NCBI GenBank assembly: GCA_002709505.1
Contig: PARB01000053.1
Span: 1-32,176 of the forward strand
DNA: 32,176 bases
DNA from: Paracoccaceae bacterium
GTDB lineage: Bacteria > Pseudomonadota > Alphaproteobacteria > Rhizobiales > Stappiaceae
Direction: 5' to 3'
Shown: positions 7,472-18,532 of the stretch, one piece after another
How positions within the stretch are numbered: position 1 is the stretch's first letter
How the letters are laid out: each line of letters starts with the position of its first letter
Notes under the pieces: model-generated
What the model was told of the DNA's origin: nothing
The model's database searches: none
What the model saw: the letters and a program-made list of their open reading frames with translations, nothing else
Position numbers and translations under genes: made by a program

Positions 7472-8226
7472 TCGGCCGCCTGCGGGGTTGCCACGCCGAC
7501 GCGCGCGCTCGCGGCCTGGAGCTGCATGGTGCGCAAGCGCCGGCGCAGGATCTCGTTGCGCATCGCCATCAGGTGCATCACGAAAAACAAAAGGGTAAAG
7601 GCCAGCGCCATCACCAGAAGCGGCCAGAGGATCGTCGGGTGGATCGTCGGCCCGTCCATGCGGATCACGCTCGCGGGCTGATGCAGCGTGTTCCACCAGT
7701 CGACGGAAAACTTGATGATCGGCAGGTTGATGGCGCCGACGAGGGTCAGCACCGCCGCCGCCTTGCCGGCGCGGATCGGGTCCTCGATGGTGCGCCACAG
7801 CGCGATCAGCCCGAGATACATGATGAACAGCACCAGCACCGAGGTCAGCCGCGCGTCCCAGACCCAGTAGGTGCCCCACATCGGCTTGCCCCAGAGCGAG
7901 CCGGTGATCAGCGAGATCAGCGTGAAGGCGGCGCCGATCGGGGCGGCCGCCTTGGCCGAGACATCGGCCAGCGGATGCTTCCAGATCAAGGTGCCGAGCG
8001 AGGAGATCGCCATCACCGAATAGCACATCATCGCAAGCCAGGCGGCCGGCACATGCAGATACATGATCTTCACCGTGGCGCCCTGCTGGTAATCGTCGGG
8101 CGCGACGAAGAAGGTCATGTAGAGACCGACAGCGAAGGCGATCACGCACGCTGCGGCAAGCCACGGCAACAGGCGCGCGGAAAGCGCCAGGAAGCGGGTC
8201 GGATTGGCAAGGTCGAGAATGGCCAT
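7468..8226 (-). CDS. ccmC: haem exporter/handling protein CcmC
   Basis: A 252-aa integral membrane protein of the haem-handling family that transfers haem to CcmE on the periplasmic side. Six membrane segments are visible. The tryptophan-rich WWD-type segment reads WGTYWVWDARLTSVLVL (from about residue 118), and the flanking periplasmic histidines are in MYLHVPAAW and NTLHQPASV. Length and order match the family. ATG 8226 gives the usual MAILDLANPTRF start, although its ribosome site is weak. The C terminus overlaps ccmD by four bases. There is a 68-base gap to ccmB upstream, larger than the other joints of the operon. Confidence 0.95.
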   Translation of the reverse strand: MAILDLANPTRFLALSARLLPWLAAACVIAFAVGLYMTFFVAPDDYQQGATVKIMYLHVPAAWLAMMCYSVMAISSLGTLIWKHPLADVSAKAAAPIGAAFTLISLITGSLWGKPMWGTYWVWDARLTSVLVLFIMYLGLIALWRTIEDPIRAGKAAAVLTLVGAINLPIIKFSVDWWNTLHQPASVIRMDGPTIHPTILWPLLVMALAFTLLFFVMHLMAMRNEILRRRLRTMQLQAASARVGVATPQAAE

Positions 8227-8294
8227 GATGTATTTCTAGTGGCGCGCGGCCAGCCTTTCAATGCAAGACGCGACACGCGCGGCCGGATGCCGCG

Positions 8295-8966
8295 TCAGTC
8301 GCTGGAAAATCGCAGCGCCATCGCCGCCGCCACCGGCCCGACGACCGCCGAAATCAGCGTCAGCGCGGCCAGCAGCAGGAAGGGCGTCAGGAAGGGCGTC
8401 GGCTCCGTGACGGCCGCCCCGGACGCACTGACCCCAAAAATCAGCACCGGAATGGAGAAGGGCACGACGAGCACCGCCAGGAGCAGCCCGCCCCGGCGCA
8501 GCGACACGGTGAGCGCGGCGCCGATCGCGCCGATCAGCGTCAGCGCCGGCGTTCCGACCAGAAGCGTCAGCGCCACCGCGCCGATCGCCAGCGGTTCGAG
8601 ATTGAGAAAGATCGAGAGAACCGGCGCGGAGAGCACAAGCGGCAGGCCGGTGCCGACCCAATGCGCCAGACATTTGACCAGCACCAGCACTTCCAGCGGG
8701 CGCCCGGCCATCAGCATCAGATCGAGCGACCCGTCGTCGCGGTCGGCCTGGAACAGCCGGTCGAGGCCGAGCAGCGTGGCAAGCAGCGCGCCGATCCACA
8801 GGACCGCCGGCCCGATCAGCGCCAGCAGGTTGAGATCCGGCCCGACGCCGAAGGGAATGACGGTGATGACGGCGAGAAAGAACAAGACGCCGATCAGCGC
8901 CCCGCCGCCGACCCTGAGCGACAGGCGCAGCTCGCGCAGGAAGAGGGCGCCCATCCAGCCGCTCAT
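8295..8966 (-). CDS. ccmB: haem exporter membrane subunit CcmB
   Basis: A 223-aa permease subunit of the CcmAB ABC transporter, which uses ATP to release holo-CcmE from CcmC/D. Six hydrophobic segments are evident. Conserved parts include [16 protein letters not shown] at the N terminus, and [19 protein letters not shown] and [13 protein letters not shown] in the middle. ATG 8966 overlaps the ccmA stop by four bases, which fixes the start. Near the C terminus a perfect 12-bp tandem duplication (8377-8400) encodes TPFL twice; it keeps frame and sits in a loop before the last helix. Confidence 0.94.
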   Translation of the reverse strand: MSGWMGALFLRELRLSLRVGGGALIGVLFFLAVITVIPFGVGPDLNLLALIGPAVLWIGALLATLLGLDRLFQADRDDGSLDLMLMAGRPLEVLVLVKCLAHWVGTGLPLVLSAPVLSIFLNLEPLAIGAVALTLLVGTPALTLIGAIGAALTVSLRRGGLLLAVLVVPFSIPVLIFGVSASGAAVTEPTPFLTPFLLLAALTLISAVVGPVAAAMALRFSSD

Positions 8967-9589
8967 GCCGGCGCCTCGAGGCGCAGCGTGCCGACCTCGG
9001 CAAGCGGCATTGTCTGGTGGGTGGCGGCGACGATCATGCCGCCTGCGGCGAGATGATCGCTCATCAGCTCGCCGAGCCGGGCTTCCGACGCCGCATCGAG
9101 CGCCGACGTCGGCTCGTCGAGCAGCCATACGGGCCGCGCGACGACCAGAAGCCGGGCGAGCGCCAGCCGGCGCCGCTGTCCGGCGGACAGATAGGCGGCC
9201 GGCAGATCGCCCGCGTGATCGATGCCAAGCGCCTCGAGCGCCTCGATCGGCGTCATCGGCTGCCACCGCGCACCGGTTCGCCCGGGCGCGAGAAACGATG
9301 TCCAGAAATCGAGATTTTCCAGAACGCTCAGCGCCGGCTTCAGCGCGTCGAGATGACCATAGTAGTGGCAATGCTCGCCGGCGCTCAGTTCCGGATCGCC
9401 ATCCTCGATGCGAATGCTGCCGGAGGCCGGCTGCACCAGACCGGCGAGCACGCGCAGCAGGCTCGACTTGCCAACCCCGTTCGGACCCGTGACGGCAAGT
9501 GCCCGGCCGGCCTCCAGCGTCAGCGCGAGATCGGAGAACACACGGCGTCCGCCGCGTTCGCAAGACAGGTTTTCGGCAACAAGACGCAT
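8963..9589 (-). CDS. ccmA: haem exporter ATP-binding subunit CcmA
   Basis: A 208-aa ABC ATPase that pairs with CcmB in cytochrome c maturation. Walker A is GPNGVGKSS, the signature is [14 protein letters not shown], Walker B is [12 protein letters not shown], and the H-loop is in VAATHQTM. It is first in the leftward ccmABCDG operon. Two in-frame ATGs (9595 and 9589) are possible; 9589 gives [14 protein letters not shown], the usual start, but the ribosome site does not separate them. It is divergent from acnA across a 285-bp region. The ccmE, ccmF, ccmH and ccmI genes needed for the full pathway are not in the window. Confidence 0.94.
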   Translation of the reverse strand: MRLVAENLSCERGGRRVFSDLALTLEAGRALAVTGPNGVGKSSLLRVLAGLVQPASGSIRIEDGDPELSAGEHCHYYGHLDALKPALSVLENLDFWTSFLAPGRTGARWQPMTPIEALEALGIDHAGDLPAAYLSAGQRRRLALARLLVVARPVWLLDEPTSALDAASEARLGELMSDHLAAGGMIVAATHQTMPLAEVGTLRLEAPA

Positions 9590-9874
9590 GGTCATCCAGG
9601 TCCGGACGGCGCGCGATGCGCACCGGGATGTTTCGCATCGCACGGCCGGCTATCCGGGATCAAGCGCGAATGCGGCCGGGACCGGGCGACGGCCTATCCC
9701 ATTTGCCGAGGCGAAACCCGTCGCACGGCGCTGGCACCGCGCTGCAAAATTCGTTATACGGGCGCCAACACGCGCGCGGACCGGACACCGGATCACGCTG
9801 CGCGCCAAGAGTTTTCTAGCGCACGTGCGCGGCCACAGCGCCGGCCGCGACGAGATACGAAGGGATGGCCAGCC
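9590..9874. promoter_or_regulatory. divergent promoter region between ccmA and acnA
   Basis: This 285-bp gap must hold promoters for both the leftward ccm operon and rightward acnA. A perfect 12-bp palindrome GCGCACGTGCGC lies at 9819-9830, 44 bases before the acnA start. A TTATAC-like segment near 9754 could be a -10 element, but no convincing -35 accompanies it. No small gene, riboswitch or terminator is evident. Confidence 0.4.
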
Positions 9875-12625
<2,751 letters not shown>

Positions 12626-12655
12626 GGCCCGGCGAGATCCCGTGACCTGAAACCG

Positions 12656-12690
12656 AATGGCGGCCTGTGCAACACACAGGCCGCCATTTT
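12656..12690 (+). terminator. Rho-independent terminator of acnA
   Basis: AATGGCGGCCTGTG (12656-12669) pairs perfectly with CACAGGCCGCCATT (12675-12688) over a 5-base loop, and the right arm runs into TTTT (12687-12690). A 14-bp GC-rich stem with a T tract 30 bases after acnA is a clear intrinsic terminator. The AATGG at its foot gives it partial function on the other strand too, but no leftward gene ends here. Confidence 0.9.
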
Positions 12691-12773
12691 CGCATTCGAC
12701 CCCGGCATGAGATCATGCCTCCGCCGGTCCTGCCGGCCGCCGATGAGCGCCGCACCCTGGAGACAAAACCGAA

Positions 12774-13472
12774 GTGTCCCTGTTCAGCCAGCTCAAGACC
12801 CTGCGCAAGACGCTCTTCACCAAATACTTCAAGCGCGCGTTCGGCCATTTCGGCGACGACATCGCCATCGAGCTGCTGTTTCGCGAGGTGCTGGGCAAGG
12901 CGGCGCTGAAATCGGGCGTCTATGTCGACGTCGGCGCCTTTCATCCGACCAAATATTCCAACACCTTCCGCTTCTACAAACGCGGCTGGAGCGGGATCGT
13001 GATCGACCTGGAGGCCGACAAGCTGCGGGCCTTCAGGTGGCTGCGTCCGCGCGACACGGCGGTGCAGGCCGCCGTCTCCGACACGCCCGGCACGCTGACG
13101 TTCCACGGCGACCATTTCAGCCCCTTCACCACGTCGCAGGCCGACAATGCCGGCGCGCTGGAACGGGCAACGACCTTCACGGTGGAAGCGCGCACGCTCA
13201 CCGACATCATCGACGGCACGAAGTACCGGGATAGCGAGATCGACCTGCTCGACGTCGATTGCGAGGGAATGGATCTGGAAGTCCTGCGCTCGCTCGATTT
13301 CACCCGCTACCGGCCGAAGATCGTCGCGGTGGAGATCCATGCGGCCTCGATCCCGGAGGTGCAGGCCAGCGGCGCCCATGCCTTCCTGATCGATCAGGGC
13401 TATCTCTATGTGAACCACGTCGGCCCGACCTCGGTGTTTTTGCGCGCGGATTTGTTGCAGCGCGGGGGATAG
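12774..13472 (+). CDS. FkbM family methyltransferase
   Basis: A 232-aa SAM-dependent methyltransferase of the FkbM family, whose members O-methylate sugars and other hydroxyls, often in surface polysaccharide or secondary metabolism. The SAM site appears as VYVDVGAFHPTKYSNTF and GIVIDLEADKLRAF, and the catalytic-region block is DLLDVDCEGMDLEVLRSLDF, all family hallmarks. The start is GTG 12774 with GGAG about 12 bases upstream, giving MSLFSQLKTLRK. It stands alone after the acnA terminator and is followed by 463 bases of low-GC DNA. No glycosyltransferase or polysaccharide gene is adjacent, so the substrate is unknown. Confidence 0.87.
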   Translation: MSLFSQLKTLRKTLFTKYFKRAFGHFGDDIAIELLFREVLGKAALKSGVYVDVGAFHPTKYSNTFRFYKRGWSGIVIDLEADKLRAFRWLRPRDTAVQAAVSDTPGTLTFHGDHFSPFTTSQADNAGALERATTFTVEARTLTDIIDGTKYRDSEIDLLDVDCEGMDLEVLRSLDFTRYRPKIVAVEIHAASIPEVQASGAHAFLIDQGYLYVNHVGPTSVFLRADLLQRGG

Positions 13473-13935
13473 GATCTGCTACGAAGATATTTTTTGATCG
13501 CAAAATAGCTCTTGTGCGTCGCCTTCCCTCGTTGAGACCGAATCAATATTTCGCCGCCATCAGTTGAAAGAGATGAGGTCAGAGTGAGACCTATTCACAT
13601 CTCGAATAAATGTGAGGATAACTTGAGAGTTTTGTAGTAAGTCTAAAATCCATTGAAATTCAAACACCTAAGACTGCTAAGAAATAGGCCCACGAGTATC
13701 TTCGACTAGAAGAACGCCACAATTTTAGAGATCTTGTCAGTTCGAGATGAAGCCGCGCCTGCTTCCGTGCGATTATTGCGAATAAGGCAATGGCTTGCGG
13801 AGACTCGAATTGGAAAGTCCCAAACATCGGCTTTGGATCAAATTCGGACACTACTTTGAAGGCGGTGCCGAAGGAGTATTGGCGATCTCTATTCTCGGAG
13901 TGGTCACCATCTTGATTTGCGGCCTTTTTATATAT
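13473..13935. other. low-GC intergenic island
   Basis: This 463-bp stretch is much poorer in G and C than its surroundings: 13561-13680 holds 43 G or C in 120 bases by hand count. A T6 run at 13490-13495 follows a weak stem and may end FkbM transcription. The plus strand holds a candidate small membrane protein at the right end (described separately). The minus strand holds short frames of 63 and 35 codons that are in different frames and nearly abut around 13660; they have no ribosome sites and could be a decayed gene. Base composition suggests acquired or decaying DNA. Confidence 0.5.
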
Positions 13936-13953
13936 CTATCTGTGAGACAGTAA
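13795..13953 (+). CDS. candidate small single-helix membrane protein
   Basis: A 52-codon frame starting at TTG 13795, with AAGG 7 bases before it, or a 47-codon version from TTG 13810, with GGAG 8 bases before it. The protein has a charged start (RRLELESPKHRLWIKFGHYF) and then one strongly hydrophobic segment, VLAISILGVVTILICGLFIY, ending in SVRQ. This is the layout of a small single-pass membrane protein. The last 18 bases overlap the convergent ATP-grasp gene. It resembles no family I recognise. Codon use is AT-rich like the island it lies in, and no ATG is available. Chance hydrophobic frames occur in AT-rich DNA, so this is tentative. Confidence 0.35.
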   Translation: MRRLELESPKHRLWIKFGHYFEGGAEGVLAISILGVVTILICGLFIYLSVRQ

Positions 13954-15006
13954 CCCGCAAACGTACCCGTCCAGCATCGCGTCGAGCAGCGCTGCGTAGA
14001 TCCCCTCGACGCGGGCGGCTTCGGCGGTTCCCAGACGATGGAAATAGGACAGGCCCGGCGCGGAGTTGACCTCCAGCACCCAGGCATCCGTGGCGGCTGA
14101 TCCGTCGAGGAGAAGATCGACGCCGGCAAACCTGAGGCCCAGCGCCTTTGCCGCCCGGATCGCGAGATCGCCCACGTGCGCGCCGACACGCTCGGTCACG
14201 TCTTGCGCGACCCCGCCGGTCGACAGATTGGCATTGGGCAGCAGCTCGATGCGGGCACCCGCCTGCGGCACGCTTTCAAGTGTGAGGCCTTGCGCTGCGA
14301 GATGCGCCGCGATGCGCGGATCGGCAAGCATCACCCGCGCGCCCTTGCCGCCTGCGGAAAACCCGCCGAGGACCGCCTGCGCAAGCTCCGCGATGCCGTG
14401 TCGTCCATCGCCCGTCACCGAAAGGGGAGAGCGGCGGAAGACGCCCTGCACCGCACCGTCCAGCACGATCACCCGGTGATCGGCACCGGCGACCGCCTGT
14501 TGCACCAGCACACGCTCGTGAAAAGCAAAAAGCCCGTCGAGCGCGCGGCGAAGCGCGTCTTCATCGGCGACCCGGGTGACCCCGTCGCCCTCAGAGCCCT
14601 CGTTCGGCTTGACGAAGACCGGCCAGCCGGCTGCGTGCGCGAAATCGGCCGCCGCCTCGACCTGCGGCAGGCGCGCGGCAACGGCCGGGTTCTTCAGCGC
14701 CAGCGCGGCGACCCGGCGCGGGCTGTGCAGGAGCAGGGAGCGGGGGACCGGCAGGCCGGCCGCGGCAAGGAAACGGGACGCATAGTCCTTGTCCTTGGCA
14801 AGCGCGGCGGCGCCGGCGCCATTGATGTCGAAATTGGTGCCCTTGAAGATGAAGCGGCGACCATCGGCGGCAGTGATCGCGCCGGCGTAGCCGTAAAGCG
14901 GCTCGACCTCGAGCCGTGCCCCGCGCATGGCGCACAGGCGCGCAAGGATGTCCACCCAGAGCGGACTGGTCGCAGGCCGTGCGACGGAGGGCGGAGCGGC
15001 GTCCAA
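13936..15006 (-). CDS. stand-alone ATP-grasp ligase, cyanophycin synthetase/GshAB-like
   Basis: A 356-aa ATP-grasp protein. ATP-binding lysine K133 lies in WPVFVKPNEGSEGDGV (128-143), and metal and catalytic residues fall in GVDLLL (D297) and LEVNSAPG (E312, N314). Two blocks, SVTGDGRHGIAEL (196-208) and NANLSTGGVAQDVTERV (258-274), closely resemble the ATP-grasp domain of cyanophycin synthetase CphA and of bifunctional GshAB. The Mur-ligase domain of CphA and the GshA domain of GshAB are both missing. The protein should join a carboxylate, activated as acyl phosphate, to an amine, but the substrate is unknown. The start is uncertain: TTG 15006 lies 12 bases after lolA, GTG at codon 18 is possible, and the first ATG is codon 27. 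The spacing implies cotranscription with lolA. Confidence 0.82.
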   Translation of the reverse strand: MDAAPPSVARPATSPLWVDILARLCAMRGARLEVEPLYGYAGAITAADGRRFIFKGTNFDINGAGAAALAKDKDYASRFLAAAGLPVPRSLLLHSPRRVAALALKNPAVAARLPQVEAAADFAHAAGWPVFVKPNEGSEGDGVTRVADEDALRRALDGLFAFHERVLVQQAVAGADHRVIVLDGAVQGVFRRSPLSVTGDGRHGIAELAQAVLGGFSAGGKGARVMLADPRIAAHLAAQGLTLESVPQAGARIELLPNANLSTGGVAQDVTERVGAHVGDLAIRAAKALGLRFAGVDLLLDGSAATDAWVLEVNSAPGLSYFHRLGTAEAARVEGIYAALLDAMLDGYVCGLLSHR

Positions 15007-15018
15007 GGCGGGTGGGGC

Positions 15019-15669
15019 CTAGTTGTTTCGCCGCTGCATCATGTTGGCATTGTAGTCGATGCGGAAGAGCTTGGGGTTGGTCGGACCGTTGACGGTGGTG
15101 TTGTAGATCGCGACCGACGTGTCGTAGCCCTGCGCATCCGTCACGGTCCACTGCTTCAGCTCGGTCGATTCCGCGTCGAAGATCAGCGTCAGCTTGCCGG
15201 AGCCGAACGTCGTGTCGTCGGAGAGAACGACAGTCACCAGATCCGGCTCGACCGACACGCCCGCGACATCGGCATCGGCGGCGAGGTTGATCTGTTCCGC
15301 CAGCAGGAAGCGCAGCGGCGTTTCCGAAAGGGGCCAGATATCCTGGGTCGCGAGCTTGCGATCCTTCACCGAGACCGACTTGCCGTCGGCGACGATGTCC
15401 ACCTTGGACGGCGGATTGTAATAGAAGCGGATCTTGCCGGGGCGGGCGAGGTAGAACTTGCCTTCGGCGCGCTCGCCGTTCGGGCCGAACTGGATGAAGT
15501 CGCCATGCATGGTCTTCACCGAGTTGAAGTAGGTGTTGACCTCGGCCAGCGTCTTCTTCTGCTCCGCGTTGAGCGCGGCGGCACCGGCCGGATCGAGCGG
15601 CGACAGCAGGGCGGTCGCAACGGTCGCGATCGTGGCAAGGCGCAGGAACGTGCGGCGGGCGAATGTCAT
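15019..15669 (-). CDS. lolA: outer-membrane lipoprotein carrier protein LolA
   Basis: A 216-aa periplasmic chaperone that carries lipoproteins from LolCDE to the outer membrane. The N terminus is a signal peptide with a twin Arg-like start, TFARRTFLRLATIATVATALL, and likely cleavage after AGA-A. The mature part holds the LolA fold signatures: LAEVNTYFNSVKTMHGDFIQ, EGKFYLARPGKIRFYYNPP, and VADGKSVSVKDRK. ATG 15669 has GGAG about 11 bases upstream. It follows ftsK with a 111-bp gap, an order common in Hyphomicrobiales, and is followed after 12 bases by the ATP-grasp gene. Confidence 0.92.
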   Translation of the reverse strand: MTFARRTFLRLATIATVATALLSPLDPAGAAALNAEQKKTLAEVNTYFNSVKTMHGDFIQFGPNGERAEGKFYLARPGKIRFYYNPPSKVDIVADGKSVSVKDRKLATQDIWPLSETPLRFLLAEQINLAADADVAGVSVEPDLVTVVLSDDTTFGSGKLTLIFDAESTELKQWTVTDAQGYDTSVAIYNTTVNGPTNPKLFRIDYNANMMQRRNN

Positions 15670-15692
15670 GCGTCAAGGCTCCGTCGAATGGA

Positions 15693-15713
15693 CCCGCCTC
15701 GCGGGGAGGCGGG
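15693..15713 (-). other. GC-rich hairpin between ftsK and lolA
   Basis: CCCGCCTC (15693-15700) and GAGGCGGG (15706-15713) form an 8-bp perfect stem with a 5-base loop, 24 bases upstream of the lolA start. There is no T run on the leftward strand, so it may be a partial terminator or an mRNA processing or pausing element between the two genes. Confidence 0.5.
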
Positions 15714-15780
15714 GAAATCGTGCCATCAAATCTGTGTCCGCGCTAGCAGGCGGCTGTGGCGAAGTTGCGACGAGGCGATT

Positions 15781-18528
15781 TTAAAAATCGTCCTCGACCC
15801 CGTTCTGGACGAGGATCTCGCGCTTGCCGGCGTGGTTGGCGGCTCCGACGAGACCTTCCTGCTCCATCCGCTCGATGATCGAGGCGGCGCGGTTGTAGCC
15901 GATCGACAGGCGGCGCTGGATGTAGGAGGTCGACGCCTTCTTGTCGCGCAGGACGATCGCCACCGCCTTGTCGTAGAGGTCGTTGCCCTCGTCGCCGCCG
16001 CCGCCGCCGGCAAGCTGGTCGTAGGGGCTGTCGGACACCTCGTCGTCCGCCGTGACCGCCTCCAGATACTGCGGCGTGCCCTGACGCTTCAGGTGGGCGA
16101 CGATATGCTCGACCTCGTCGTCGGCGACAAACGGCCCGTGCACGCGCTGGATGCGCCCGCCGCCGGCCATATAGAGCATGTCGCCCTGGCCCAGAAGCTG
16201 CTCCGCGCCCTGTTCGCCGAGGATCGTGCGGCTGTCGATCTTGGAGGTGACCTGGAAGGAGATCCGGGTCGGGAAGTTCGCCTTGATCGTGCCGGTGATG
16301 ACGTCGACCGACGGGCGCTGCGTCGCCATGATCAGATGGATGCCGGCGGCGCGCGCCATCTGCGCCAGACGCTGGATCGCGCCCTCGATGTCCTTGCCCG
16401 CGACCATCATCAGGTCGGCCATCTCGTCGACGATGACGACGATATAGGGCATCTTCTCCAGCGGCAGTTCCTCGTCCTCGAAGATCGGCTCGCCGGTCTC
16501 GCGGTCGAAGCCGGTCTGGACGGTGCGGGTGAAGGTCTCGCCTTTTTCCAGTGCCTGGGCGACGCGCGTGTTGAAGCCGTCGATGTTGCGCACGCCCATC
16601 TTCGACATCTTCTTGTAGCGCTCCTCCATCTCGCGGACGGTCCACTTGAGCGCCACGACCGCCTTCTTCGGGTCGGTGACAACGGGCGTCAGCAGATGGG
16701 GAATGCCGTCGTAGATCGACAGTTCCAGCATCTTCGGGTCGATCATGATCAGCTTGCACTGCTCCGGCTCCAGCCGGTAGAGCAGCGACAGGATCATCGT
16801 GTTGATCGCCACCGACTTGCCCGAACCGGTGGTGCCGGCGACGAGCAGATGCGGCATGCGGGCGAGATCGGCGATCACCGGCTCGCCGCCGATGGTCTTG
16901 CCGAGCGTCAGCGCCAGTTTCGCCTTGCTCTTCTCGTAGTCGCTGGCGGCGAGCAGCTCGCGCAGGAACACCATCTCGCGACGCTGGTTCGGCAGTTCGA
17001 TGCCGATGGCGTTCTTGCCCGGGATCACCGCGACACGGGCGGAGATCGCGCTCATCGAGCGGGCGATGTCGTCGGCAAGGCCGATCACGCGGCTCGACTT
17101 GATGCCGGGGGCAGGCTCCAGTTCATAGAGCGTCACCACCGGACCGGGGCGCACCTCGATGATCTCGCCGCGCACGCCGAAATCCTCCAGCACGCCTTCC
17201 AGAATGCGGGCGTTCTGTTCCAGCGCGTCAGTGTTGATCGCGGTCTGGCGGCCGCCGTTCTTCGGCTCGGCAAGCAGATGCAGCGGCGGCAGTTCATAAA
17301 CGCCGGGCTGGCGCAGGAACGACGGCTGCGCCTCGGCCACGACCCGCTTGCCCGGGCGCGGACGGGCAGCCGGCGGCACCACGCGTCCCGCGGGCGGTTC
17401 GTCCCGGCTCGCCGGTCCGGCAATCGCCCGCGGCAGCGGCGTGGACATCGGCCCGTCGGGATCGTCGTCCTCGTCGAAATCCGGCAGGTCGTCGAGGCTC
17501 GGCACCGGCGGTTCCGGCTCGGCCACCACCTCGGCGTCCGCGCCTTGCGGATAGAACGCATCGAGCCCGTCGTCTTCCGGCGGCATCAGGCGGTCGGCGA
17601 GCTTGCGGCGCAGCGCGGAGAACCCGCCGTGCCGGCCGACCGGATCGTCGTCCTCCATGTTGCCACGCGGTGCGTCGTCCCAGTCGTCGTCCTCGTCATA
17701 GGCCGGGAGATCGAAATCCTCGTCGCCGCGCCTGGCGGCGCGCCGGCGGAAGACGAGACGGCGCGCGGTCGCGCCGGCAAGCAGCCCCAAATGGGCGACC
17801 GCACCGACCAGCGCCTGCCAGCGCCCGCCGCCATGGTCATCGTCCTCGTCGTCGTCGGCTTCATAGTCCGGCACCGCGCCGACGCTGCGCGCATGGCGCG
17901 ACGGCTCCGGCAGGGGCTCCAGCACGGGAGCCGGCTCGCGGCCGAGCCAGCCGGCGGCGCGCAGCATCAGGATCGTGGCCGGAACGCCAAGGCCGAGCCC
18001 GCCGACGATCATCGCCATTCCGGGCGTCAGATCGTCGGTCAGCATCGCCGGGATCATGTGAACGAAATCGCCGAGAAACCCGCCGAGCCCGGTCGGCAGC
18101 GGCCAGCTGGCCGGCACGGGAAGGGCGGCAAGCGCCCCGGCGGCCAGGAGCGTGCCGGCCACCCAGGCGCCCAGGCGCCGCACAGCGATGCGGCTCGCGC
18201 GCGCCGACAGCAACCGCCAGCCCCATAGAACCACGGGCACGAGGAAGACGGCCGCCGCAAGCCCGATCGCCTGCATGAAGAAATCGGCGATCACCGCACC
18301 GGGCCAGCCGAGCGCATTGCGCACCGGCGCGGTGGTGGCGTGGCTGAAGCTCGGGTCGGTGACCGACCAGGTGGCAAGCGCGGAGGCAAGCGCCGCGCTG
18401 GCGGCAATCACGGCGAGACCCGCCGCGCCGATCATGTTGCGCTTCAGGAACCGCTTCAGCGGCGCTTCGGTGTCTTCCAGTCCAAGGGCCGCGGCACGGC
18501 CGGAGCGGGCAGGGGTGGCACGGCGCAT
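15781..18528 (-). CDS. ftsK: DNA translocase FtsK
   Basis: A 915-aa septal DNA pump that clears and aligns chromosome termini at division and activates XerCD at dif. Four membrane segments lie in about the first 200 residues, followed by a linker rich in acidic and proline residues ([11 protein letters not shown] and similar). The motor has Walker [13 protein letters not shown] with K571 and Walker [14 protein letters not shown]. The C-terminal winged-helix gamma domain, which reads KOPS sites, is seen in [20 protein letters not shown] and [15 protein letters not shown] 18528 has GGAGGG upstream, inside the end of the aminotransferase gene four bases away; this overrides an open frame that continues upstream. 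All parts expected of a full-length FtsK are present. Confidence 0.96.
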   Translation of the reverse strand: MRRATPARSGRAAALGLEDTEAPLKRFLKRNMIGAAGLAVIAASAALASALATWSVTDPSFSHATTAPVRNALGWPGAVIADFFMQAIGLAAAVFLVPVVLWGWRLLSARASRIAVRRLGAWVAGTLLAAGALAALPVPASWPLPTGLGGFLGDFVHMIPAMLTDDLTPGMAMIVGGLGLGVPATILMLRAAGWLGREPAPVLEPLPEPSRHARSVGAVPDYEADDDEDDDHGGGRWQALVGAVAHLGLLAGATARRLVFRRRAARRGDEDFDLPAYDEDDDWDDAPRGNMEDDDPVGRHGGFSALRRKLADRLMPPEDDGLDAFYPQGADAEVVAEPEPPVPSLDDLPDFDEDDDPDGPMSTPLPRAIAGPASRDEPPAGRVVPPAARPRPGKRVVAEAQPSFLRQPGVYELPPLHLLAEPKNGGRQTAINTDALEQNARILEGVLEDFGVRGEIIEVRPGPVVTLYELEPAPGIKSSRVIGLADDIARSMSAISARVAVIPGKNAIGIELPNQRREMVFLRELLAASDYEKSKAKLALTLGKTIGGEPVIADLARMPHLLVAGTTGSGKSVAINTMILSLLYRLEPEQCKLIMIDPKMLELSIYDGIPHLLTPVVTDPKKAVVALKWTVREMEERYKKMSKMGVRNIDGFNTRVAQALEKGETFTRTVQTGFDRETGEPIFEDEELPLEKMPYIVVIVDEMADLMMVAGKDIEGAIQRLAQMARAAGIHLIMATQRPSVDVITGTIKANFPTRISFQVTSKIDSRTILGEQGAEQLLGQGDMLYMAGGGRIQRVHGPFVADDEVEHIVAHLKRQGTPQYLEAVTADDEVSDSPYDQLAGGGGGDEGNDLYDKAVAIVLRDKKASTSYIQRRLSIGYNRAASIIERMEQEGLVGAANHAGKREILVQNGVEDDF

Positions 18529-18532
18529 GATC

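Noticed and set aside
13660-13851. 63-codon minus-strand frame in the low-GC island
   Set aside because: It starts at GTG with no ribosome site and has no recognisable motif. It is kept only as a possible relic in the island entry.
17440-17860. Repeated GTCGTC/CTCGTC words that look like a DNA repeat or CRISPR-like pattern
   Set aside because: They are codons for acidic runs in the FtsK linker; spacing is irregular and there is no repeat-spacer structure.
14176-18228. Very long open frame (1350 codons) on the plus strand opposite ftsK, lolA and the ATP-grasp gene
   Set aside because: It is antisense to genes with clear domains, is rich in Arg, His and Asp runs typical of GC-skewed shadow frames, and has no recognisable motif or ribosome site.
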